From assembly GCA_036825615.1 (NCBI GenBank), contig DAISXY010000019.1:13238-77237 (forward strand): a DNA stretch of 64,000 nt. The letters are read 5' to 3'. This document shows positions 43,885 to 51,452 of this stretch, piece after piece (the stretch's first letter is position 1; each line of letters begins with the position of its first letter). Origin of the DNA: JAICXG01 sp036825615 (GTDB lineage: Bacteria > Verrucomicrobiota > Verrucomicrobiia > Chthoniobacterales > UBA10450). Made by a program: the position numbers and the translations under genes. Under the pieces are notes generated by a model, which saw only the letters and a program-made list of their open reading frames with translations, did no database searches and was not told the DNA's origin.

Positions 43885-44247
43885 ATGACGACTGCCGTGG
43901 AGTTCTTGCGAAAAATAGCGATCGTGCTCTCACTCGCGCTGGCACTCTTTGCTCTCCCGCTGACAGGGCGCGGATGCATTGTTCCCAAAACCGGAGTGAC
44001 AGCGGGATGCGCCGACAGCTGTTGCATGACTAAGGGCTGCTGCGCCAAGCCGGCACCGAATACGATTCCATCGAGTCAGCCGCTGGCCCCCGGTATGACC
44101 GGTCAGATTTCCCTTGGTCTGCCGCCCGATGCACGGCCTCTTCTTACCGCGCTGGCGCAAGGTGGTGTTCAACGGGCTCATTCCCTCACGACCGGGACTG
44201 GTCCTCCACGCGTCAGCCGTCTCTTTCTCTGCACGTTCCTGATCTGA
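43885..44247 (+). CDS. small exported Cys-rich protein upstream of the metal efflux operon
   Basis: A 120-aa frame starting at the ATG at 43885. An N-terminal signal peptide (KIAIVLSLALALFALPLTG) is followed by a cysteine cluster, GCADSCCMTKGCCAKP, and then a Pro/Leu-rich tail without cysteines. Five cysteines in 15 residues with Met suggest metal binding. It lies directly upstream of the Cus-type genes on the same strand. Small Cys-rich exported proteins in this position are common near copper and heavy-metal efflux genes, but I cannot name this family. The call is moderate because codon use was judged only by eye. Confidence 0.6.
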   Translation: MTTAVEFLRKIAIVLSLALALFALPLTGRGCIVPKTGVTAGCADSCCMTKGCCAKPAPNTIPSSQPLAPGMTGQISLGLPPDARPLLTALAQGGVQRAHSLTTGTGPPRVSRLFLCTFLI

Positions 44248-44367
44248 TCTAACGCTTCCGAGGCCGGAGGTCTGCCCTGATTCGTGGCATGGCCCCGTCT
44301 GCTGCTGTCCGCTCCTCGCCTCCGAGTGAGAGCAAACGTTAGAACCACCAACCAGATCAGAAAAGAA

Positions 44368-45624
44368 ATGAGAATTGTAGCTATAACTGTCCTGATAGCG
44401 CTCGCAACGCCGTCGATCATGGCCCGGGCTGACACCTTGTCCTCACGAAAGGTGATTGCGGCGGTGCTGGAGGAAAACCCACGCCTCCAGGCGGCACGGG
44501 CGCGTTGGAAAATGATGAAGCAGCGGGTGCCGCAGGCCAGGGCTTGGGATGATCCCATGATCGGAGTCGACATCGAGAGACATGGCACGACTCGGTTCGA
44601 CACTTACAGTGACAACGAGTGGATGGCTTCGCAGGCAATCCCTATCTCTGGCAAGAACCTCGCGCGTGGGCGCGCGGCCACGGCGGAAGCAATCGCCGCC
44701 TTCGAAGAAGTAAGACGAATGGAGTTAGACCTTGTCAGCGAGGCGCGCGCCTCCCTGGCCCGGCTGGCCGGCGCTTACGGTCAGCTCCAGATCAACCGCC
44801 AAAACCAGGAGCTGCTGAGACAATTCACCGAGATCAGCCGGGCAAAGTACGAAAGCGGAACGCAATCGCAGGCGGATGTTCTGCTCGCGCAAACTGATCT
44901 CGCGCGGCTCGCCGAAGCCCAGGCGCAATTCGAGCGTGATGTTTCCGAGCAGCAAACCCGGCTCAACGTCCTCATGAACCGGCCTGTTTCCTCTCCACTG
45001 AGTCACGCTTACAATCTGACCTTTACGCCGATCTCATGGTCGCAGGAGAAACTGCAGGAATTCGCCCTCGCCCATCGTCCCGAGGTTACGATTGCACGGC
45101 ACAGGATTGATGCCGAAAAAGCTCGTGTGCAGCTGGCGAAGAGACAGTGGATTCCAGACCCGCGTCTCCGAGTTGAGGCTCGGCAGTTTCCCGGCAACGG
45201 AATTCAGGAATACGACACGGGTGTCTTCTTCGAAATGCCATGGACCAATTTCAGGAAGTATTCAGCCAGTGTCGCGGAGGCGAAAAACGGGCTCGAAGTC
45301 GCCGAGCAGGAGCTAGAAGCCATTCGGACAGAAGTGCGCGGCCTGGTGCGTGATCAACTTACCAAGATCCAAACCGCCGCGCATAACTATGACCTGTTCC
45401 GTCATGATATCAGCCCGCTCGCCAGGCAGGCGGTGGAAGCAAACCGTTCCAGCTATGAGTCAGATAAGACAAGTTTCCTCGACCTGGTTACGGCGCGCCG
45501 CACTTTACAGGATGTTGATTCAGCGCAACTGCAACATCTCATCGACCACGAAGTGGCGGTCGCCGAGCTGGACGCAATCATCGGCCAAACTCCACGGAAC
45601 ATCATGGAAGGAGCTGGAAAATGA
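44368..45624 (+). CDS. outer-membrane efflux channel, TolC/CusC family
   Basis: A 418-aa TolC-family outer-membrane channel for metal export. The signal peptide is VAITVLIALATPSIMARA. Long alpha-helical segments with heptad character follow (LAQTDLARLAEAQAQFERDVSEQQ and QELEAIRTEVRGLVRDQL), as in the CusC coiled-coil barrel. TolC repeats are visible as two similar halves. The ATG at 44368 (MRIVAITVL) has AAAAGA upstream and is preferred to the start at 44284. The stop overlaps the next start (ATGA at 45621-45624), so the channel and adaptor are coupled. Confidence 0.85.
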   Translation: MRIVAITVLIALATPSIMARADTLSSRKVIAAVLEENPRLQAARARWKMMKQRVPQARAWDDPMIGVDIERHGTTRFDTYSDNEWMASQAIPISGKNLARGRAATAEAIAAFEEVRRMELDLVSEARASLARLAGAYGQLQINRQNQELLRQFTEISRAKYESGTQSQADVLLAQTDLARLAEAQAQFERDVSEQQTRLNVLMNRPVSSPLSHAYNLTFTPISWSQEKLQEFALAHRPEVTIARHRIDAEKARVQLAKRQWIPDPRLRVEARQFPGNGIQEYDTGVFFEMPWTNFRKYSASVAEAKNGLEVAEQELEAIRTEVRGLVRDQLTKIQTAAHNYDLFRHDISPLARQAVEANRSSYESDKTSFLDLVTARRTLQDVDSAQLQHLIDHEVAVAELDAIIGQTPRNIMEGAGK

Positions 45625-47171
45625 AAAAACCAATCGTCTCACTCTTCCTTCTTTTTGCTCTGGGACTTATCGTCGCTTCCTGCTCCAGAACCGAAACCCC
45701 AGCCTCAGAGAAAACCCTCTACACCTGCAGCATGCATCCCCAGGTGATTCAGAATCACCCAGGCGATTGCCCAATCTGCGGAATGAAGCTTGTGGCAATG
45801 CGGAAACCGCCGCCAGCAGTTGCGAAGACTCAGCCGGGTAGCGCCAACGGGGCTGCTGGGAAAATAAAGTATTACAAATCGACCATGATCCCGGGCGAGA
45901 TCAGTCAGACGCCGCGCAAAGACAGCATGGGAATGGACATGGTGCCGGTTTACGAAGGTGAGGAAGAAACCCATTCCATCGCTGTCGATCCTGCGACGGT
46001 GCAGGAGATGGGAGTGCGCACTGCACTCGTGACCAAAGGGCCGGTGCGCCGAGTCATCCGGAGCGTCGGCGTGATCGATTACAATGAAACCGCGCTCGCG
46101 GATGTGACGACGAAGTTTTCCGGCTGGATTGAGAAACTTTATGTCGATTCCACCGGCAGCTTTGTGCACAAGGGTGAGCCGCTTTTCGAGATCTATTCGC
46201 CTGATCTCTACAGCGCGCAGAACGAATATGTCCTCGCTCTTAATCAGGCTAGCGCCGGGCTCAAGACAAGCGCCCGGCAAAAGCTAACTCTCTTCGATGT
46301 TCCGGCGGATCAGATCGCCGAGCTGGAAAAGACACGGCAGGCGCGGCGGACGCTCCGAGTCGATGCTCCGATTGACGGCATCGTGGTGGAAAAGAATGTG
46401 GTCCAGGGACAGATGGTTCAGGCCGGGATGAAGTTATACCGGCTGGCTGACCTTGGAATCGTGTGGGTGCAATCGCAAATCTACGAACAAGACCTCCCCT
46501 TCCTGAAGCTGGGCCAGGAAGCGGAAGTTAGTCTGTCCTATCTGCCTGATCGCAAGTTTCGCGGCCGGGTGACTTACATCTATCCCACGGTGGACGAAAA
46601 GACGCGCACGGCGCGGGTGCGAATGGAGTTTCATAACCCCGGGCTCTTCCTTAAACCGGGAATGTTTGCCACGGTCGAGCTTCATTCCCAGCTCGAGCCT
46701 TCCGCCGTTCTCGTCCCCGACGCCGCGGTCCTGCGCAGTGGCGAAAAAAACACCGTCTTCGTCGCACTTGACCATGGTCACTTCGAGCCCCGCGAGGTTA
46801 TCCTGGGACCAAGGACGGCAAATGATAACTATGAGGTCCTGAGCGGCTTGAAGGAAGGCGAGCGGGTCGTGACTTCCGGTCAGTTCATGCTCGATTCCGA
46901 GAGTCAGCTGCGCGAAGCAATGCAGAAGATGCTGAGTCCCGGGAAGCAAACCTCGCCTTCTCCCGGCCCGGTCAAGCTGGCGCGCAGCCTGACGGAGAAG
47001 CCGTCCGAAACGCCCGCGCCAACGGACTATGTTTGTCCCATGCCGGAGCACGACAGCATCAAGTATAACCACGGCGGTAAGTGCCCGATCTGCGGCATGA
47101 CACTCATTCCCGCTCCGGCTGAGCTGCCCGCTCCCAATCTGTCGCCAACTCCGAGCGAGAAACGAGGCTGA
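45621..47171 (+). CDS. RND efflux periplasmic adaptor with two heavy-metal-binding domains (CusB-like)
   Basis: A 516-aa lipoprotein adaptor (signal with lipobox SCS: LIVASCSRTE) linking the inner-membrane pump to the outer channel. Near residues 34-58 is a heavy-metal-binding domain, CSMHPQ...CPICGMKL. The middle has the CusB-type hairpin and lipoyl region (LTLFDVPADQIAELEKT, APIDGIVVEKNVVQGQMVQAG). At the C-terminus, near 473-500, is a second such domain, CPMPEHD...CPICGMTL. Having the domain at both ends is unusual. Such domains bind Cu(I) or Ag(I) through Cys and Met. It is coupled to both neighbours by an ATGA overlap and a six-base gap. Confidence 0.92.
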   Translation: MKKPIVSLFLLFALGLIVASCSRTETPASEKTLYTCSMHPQVIQNHPGDCPICGMKLVAMRKPPPAVAKTQPGSANGAAGKIKYYKSTMIPGEISQTPRKDSMGMDMVPVYEGEEETHSIAVDPATVQEMGVRTALVTKGPVRRVIRSVGVIDYNETALADVTTKFSGWIEKLYVDSTGSFVHKGEPLFEIYSPDLYSAQNEYVLALNQASAGLKTSARQKLTLFDVPADQIAELEKTRQARRTLRVDAPIDGIVVEKNVVQGQMVQAGMKLYRLADLGIVWVQSQIYEQDLPFLKLGQEAEVSLSYLPDRKFRGRVTYIYPTVDEKTRTARVRMEFHNPGLFLKPGMFATVELHSQLEPSAVLVPDAAVLRSGEKNTVFVALDHGHFEPREVILGPRTANDNYEVLSGLKEGERVVTSGQFMLDSESQLREAMQKMLSPGKQTSPSPGPVKLARSLTEKPSETPAPTDYVCPMPEHDSIKYNHGGKCPICGMTLIPAPAELPAPNLSPTPSEKRG

Positions 47172-47177
47172 GACTTC

Positions 47178-50100
47178 ATGTTGCGCGCCATCATTGATTT
47201 CTCACTTCGGAACAAGGTCGCGATCCTTCTGGCTGCGCTTGCCCTGGTCATCGGGGGGATTTTCGCCCTTCGCCACATTCCGCTGGATGCGATTCCCGAT
47301 CTCTCCGACACCCAGGTAATTATCTACACAAAGTGGCAGGGCCAGGCGCCGCAGATCGTCCAGGACCAGGTCACATACCCGATCACAACCAAGATGTTGT
47401 CCGTGCCGCGGGCCAAAGTGGTGCGGGGTTATTCATTCTATGGCTTTTCCTTCGTTTACGTCATTTTCGAGGACGGAACCGATCCTTACTGGGCGCGGAG
47501 TCGCGTCCTTGAATACCTAAGCTCGTTAGGTGGAGAGCTGCCCCCGGGGGTTACTCCCTCGCTCGGGCCCGACGCGACCGGAGTTGGTTGGGCATTCATG
47601 TATTCGCTCAATTCCAAGCAACGCAGCCTGGCCGAGCTGCGCTCGATTCAGGACTGGTATCTCAAGTATCAACTTAGCGCGGTGGAAGGTGTGTCCGAGG
47701 TGGCTTCAATCGGCGGTTTTGTGAAGCAATACCAGGTGACCGTCGACCCGACCAAGCTTCGAGCCTATAACCTATCGCTCGCTGAGGTCAGCAGCGCGAT
47801 CAAACGAAGCAATGGCGAAGTCGGGGGTCGTTCCATCGAGATGGCAGAAACGGAATTCATTCTGCGCGTTCGCGGTTACATTCATTCCCTCGATGACTTA
47901 CGCCAGGTGGCGGTGGGCGTGGGCACGAACGGCGTTCCCATCCTTCTGGGCGAGGTCGCCAATGTGCAACTCGGACCGGACATGCGAAGAGGCATCGCCG
48001 AGCTGAACGGCGAAGGTGAAACCGTCGGCGGCATCGTAGTCGTGCGTTACTGTGCCAACCCGCGCACCGTAATCGCGGCGGTCAAGGCGCGGCTCGATCA
48101 CGCGATGAAAACGCTCCCACCGGATGTAACTTACACTGTCACCTATGACCGGACGGGACTGATCGATCGAGCCGTGTCGACGCTCGAACAAAAGCTCGTC
48201 GAAGAAAGCATCGTGGTGGCGCTGGTCTGCCTGATCTTCCTCTTCCACTTCCGCAGCGCCCTGGTCGCGATTGTCATTCTGCCGGTGGCGATCCTGATCT
48301 CCTTCCTTGTCATGTCCCGCCAGGGAATCAGCTCGAACATTATGTCGTTAGGCGGAATCGCGATCGCGATCGGCGCGATGGTCGACGCCGTCATCATCAT
48401 GATCGAGAACGCGCACAAACACCTCGAGCGGGATCGATCGACCAAGCCGCACTGGCAAATTATTCGCGACGCATCGCTCGAGGTCGGGCCGACTCTCTTC
48501 TACTCTCTGCTCGTTATCACGGTCTCGTTCCTTCCCGTCTTTGCTTTGCAGGCCCAGGAGGGGCGTCTGTTTAAGCCCCTGGCCTACACCAAGACTTACT
48601 CGATGGCGGCCGCTGCCCTTCTCTCTGTAACCCTCGCGCCGGTTCTAATGGGCTATTTTATTCGTGGACGCCTGGTGCCCGAGGAGCGCAATCCGGTCAA
48701 TCACTTCTTCATTTGGAGTTATCGGCCACTCTTCGACTTCATCATTCGCTGGCGAAAAACGGTTATCATCGCAGCCGCAGTCATCGTGGCCTGGGTCTTT
48801 GTGCCGTGGAACCGGCTCGTGAGCAATCATCTTCCCGCAGGTCCGCTCCAGACCGCGTCGCTCGCGATCGGGAAGCTTTTTCCTTTCCAAAATCTCGGCT
48901 CCGAATTCATGCCGCCGCTCTACGAAGGCGACCTGCTTTATATGCCGACAACCTTTCCCGGCATTTCCACGACCAAGGCCCGCGAGTTACTTCAACAGAC
49001 TGATCGCATCATCAAGAGTTTTCCCGAAGTCCTGCGCGTCTTTGGCAAGGTCGGCCGGGCCGAGACTGCAACCGACCCGGCACCGATGGACATGATCGAA
49101 ACCACCGTGATGTTGAAGGACGAGAAGGACTGGCCCAAGGTCGACATAAAGGATGTGGACGGCAAAGTCATTGCCCATCGCCGGCGCACGGTCACTGAGC
49201 TAACTGATGCACTGAACGCCGCGATCCAGTTCCCGGGACTGACTACGGCCTGGCTGATGCCGATCAAAGCCCGGATCGACATGCTTTCCACTGGGATCAA
49301 GACGCCGGTCGGGATTAAGGTAGCCGGTCCTGATCTGGCCCAACTGGAGCGGATCGCGAGTGAGATCGAAGCCGTTGTGCGCAGGGTGCCCGGGACGCGG
49401 AGTGTCTTTGGCGAGCGAGTCATCGGTGGCAATTACATCGAGTTCCAGATTGACCGGGCCGAGATCGCGCGCTACGGCCTCGCACTTGCCGACGTGCAGG
49501 ATGTGCTCGAGGTCGCGCTTGGCGGAATGCCGCTTACAACCACGGTAGAGGGATTGGAACGTTACACGATTAACCTGCGCTACGACCGTGACTTTCGGGA
49601 AAATCTGGAAGCTCTGCGTGACATCATTATTCCGACGGCGACCGGCGCGCAGATTCCGCTGGGGCAGCTGGCTAAGATTGAGGTCGTTCGCGGACCGATG
49701 AGTGTGAAGAGTGAGAATGCCATTCCGAACGCCTGGATCTACATCGACCTGGCGAATATTGACGTTGGCACTTACGTGCAAATGGCACAACGCGCGGTCA
49801 ACGAAGCGATCGCCAATGGGGCCGTGAAGCTTTCGAGCGGCTATAACATTTTCTGGAGCGGTCAATACGAATACATGCAGCGTGCCAGAGCCCGCCTCAT
49901 GATTGTGGTCCCGCTCACACTGCTCCTGATTGCACTTATCATCTATTTTAATACTCACTCCGCCGTGAAGACCGCCATGGTCCTGATCGCGGTGCCTTTC
50001 TCACTCGTTGGTGCCTTCTGGTTACTCTATCTCGCCGGCTATAACCTGAGCGTGGCGGTCTGGATTGGAATTATTGCGCTCGCCGGGCTCGACGCCGAGA

Positions 50101-50462
50101 CCGGAGTGGTGATGCTGCTCTATCTCGATCTCGCCTATGAGCAATGGCGCAACGACGGAAGAATGCGCAGCCGCAATGACTTGCGCGAGGCGATCTATCA
50201 TGGGGCGGTAAAACGCGTCCGTCCCAAGATCATGACCGCTGCGGTCATTATCGGGGGTTTACTCCCGATCCTCTGGAGTCACGGCACCGGCGCAGACGTG
50301 ATGAAGCGAATTGCCACTCCGATGGTCGGTGGGATTGTGACCTCCACGGCGATGGAGTTACTGGTGTTCCCGGCAATTTATTTCATTTGGCGCGCACAGG
50401 TTTTGCGGAAGGAGAGTGCAATCCGGGAGGCGCCTCTGACGCCGGCCATCTCCCAGGGTTAG
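47178..50462 (+). CDS. cusA: heavy-metal RND efflux pump, CusA family
   Basis: A 1094-aa inner-membrane HME-RND transporter. The start MLRAIIDFSLRNKVAILLAA and HIPLDAIPDLSDTQVIIYT are family signatures. Two repeats of six helices and large periplasmic loops are seen. The DMLSTGIKTPVGIKV segment holds the Met that lines the metal path in CusA. The GLDAETGVVMLLYLDLAYEQWR segment is the conserved sixth helix of the second half. With the CusB- and CusC-like genes it forms a three-part pump, for Cu(I)/Ag(I) by homology. Two octamer copies lie in the gene as S-L-G-G, each forcing a TTA codon; a third starts three bases after the stop. Confidence 0.93.
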   Translation: MLRAIIDFSLRNKVAILLAALALVIGGIFALRHIPLDAIPDLSDTQVIIYTKWQGQAPQIVQDQVTYPITTKMLSVPRAKVVRGYSFYGFSFVYVIFEDGTDPYWARSRVLEYLSSLGGELPPGVTPSLGPDATGVGWAFMYSLNSKQRSLAELRSIQDWYLKYQLSAVEGVSEVASIGGFVKQYQVTVDPTKLRAYNLSLAEVSSAIKRSNGEVGGRSIEMAETEFILRVRGYIHSLDDLRQVAVGVGTNGVPILLGEVANVQLGPDMRRGIAELNGEGETVGGIVVVRYCANPRTVIAAVKARLDHAMKTLPPDVTYTVTYDRTGLIDRAVSTLEQKLVEESIVVALVCLIFLFHFRSALVAIVILPVAILISFLVMSRQGISSNIMSLGGIAIAIGAMVDAVIIMIENAHKHLERDRSTKPHWQIIRDASLEVGPTLFYSLLVITVSFLPVFALQAQEGRLFKPLAYTKTYSMAAAALLSVTLAPVLMGYFIRGRLVPEERNPVNHFFIWSYRPLFDFIIRWRKTVIIAAAVIVAWVFVPWNRLVSNHLPAGPLQTASLAIGKLFPFQNLGSEFMPPLYEGDLLYMPTTFPGISTTKARELLQQTDRIIKSFPEVLRVFGKVGRAETATDPAPMDMIETTVMLKDEKDWPKVDIKDVDGKVIAHRRRTVTELTDALNAAIQFPGLTTAWLMPIKARIDMLSTGIKTPVGIKVAGPDLAQLERIASEIEAVVRRVPGTRSVFGERVIGGNYIEFQIDRAEIARYGLALADVQDVLEVALGGMPLTTTVEGLERYTINLRYDRDFRENLEALRDIIIPTATGAQIPLGQLAKIEVVRGPMSVKSENAIPNAWIYIDLANIDVGTYVQMAQRAVNEAIANGAVKLSSGYNIFWSGQYEYMQRARARLMIVVPLTLLLIALIIYFNTHSAVKTAMVLIAVPFSLVGAFWLLYLAGYNLSVAVWIGIIALAGLDAETGVVMLLYLDLAYEQWRNDGRMRSRNDLREAIYHGAVKRVRPKIMTAAVIIGGLLPILWSHGTGADVMKRIATPMVGGIVTSTAMELLVFPAIYFIWRAQVLRKESAIREAPLTPAISQG

Positions 50463-50646
50463 TCTCGTTAGGCAGAACGGCTGCGGCTGGGGCGAGGATT
50501 CCATGCGAGCGCGAGTCAAGCCAGGGAAGCTCTTATTCCCGTAACAAGCGAGAAATGCCGCGAAGAAAATGCGTCGTTTCTTGCAGTGCAGGCTTGCTTT
50601 CGACGCCATCTTCTCATCTAATTTCGATGTGAGCCCCGGAGAGGAC

Positions 50647-51396
50647 GTGACCTCCGTGAGTGGGATGGGCGGAAGCGGCGGTTCTGGCCCGGCGCTGTTT
50701 ACCACCACGCACTGGAGCGTGGTGCTGGAGGCACAAACTGAATCCCCGACCGCCCAGGCCGCGCTCGAAAAGCTTTGCCGCACCTATTGGCGCCCCATCT
50801 TTGGCTTTGTCAGGCGCCAGGGCGTGGGGCTGGAAGAAGCAGAAGACATTACGCAGGGCTTTTTCGCTCAGCTCCTGGAGCGCAGAAGTTTGGATGCGGT
50901 GCGGAAAGAAAAAGGACGCCTTCGTTCCTATCTGCTTGGGGCAGTAAAACATTTTCTGTGCGACGAGCAGCGCCGCGCCATGGCGGTCAAGCGCGGGAGC
51001 GGAGTGCGCCCTATTCCCTTGGAAGAACTGCGCCGGGATGAGGGGATGGAAATGGAACCAGCGCATCAAATGACGGCCGAGATGATTTACGAACGCCGCT
51101 GGGCTTTGACAGTTCTGGAACAGGCACTGAGTCGTTTGAAGGATGATTACAATGAAGCAGGTAACGCCGCTTTGTTTGATTCCTTGAAACAATTGTTACC
51201 TGATGAACCAGGCGGGCCCTCACAAGCGGAGATTGCTGCGCGCGCAGGCATGACCGAAAACGCGGTCCGGCAGGCCTTTTACCGATTTCGGCAACGTTAT
51301 CAGTCTTTACTACGCGAGGAGATCGCCCATACGGTCGCCACTCCCGGCGACATTGAGGACGAGCTGCGGCATCTCGTTGCGGTCGTCGAGGCGTAA
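50647..51396 (+). CDS. ECF-type RNA polymerase sigma factor
   Basis: A sigma-70 family protein with the verrucomicrobial/planctomycetal pattern TTHWSVVLEAQ at its front. Region 2 is around LEEAEDITQGFFAQLLERRSLDAV, followed by LRSYLLGAVKHFLCDEQRR. Region 4 has the helix-turn-helix GPSQAEIAARAGMTENAVRQAFYRFRQRY. The GTG at 50647 lies a few bases after GGAGAGG; ATG 50665 and ATG 50569 are alternatives, so the start is uncertain. It lies 56 bases upstream of the kinase. Such sigma/kinase pairs probably act together, the kinase controlling the sigma by phosphorylation, which is inference from the linkage. Confidence 0.82.
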   Translation: MTSVSGMGGSGGSGPALFTTTHWSVVLEAQTESPTAQAALEKLCRTYWRPIFGFVRRQGVGLEEAEDITQGFFAQLLERRSLDAVRKEKGRLRSYLLGAVKHFLCDEQRRAMAVKRGSGVRPIPLEELRRDEGMEMEPAHQMTAEMIYERRWALTVLEQALSRLKDDYNEAGNAALFDSLKQLLPDEPGGPSQAEIAARAGMTENAVRQAFYRFRQRYQSLLREEIAHTVATPGDIEDELRHLVAVVEA

Positions 51397-51452
51397 CTCA
51401 CGGCAGAATATTACGAGGCACGAAAGGGGGAACTGCGTCAGCGGCTCCGCCA

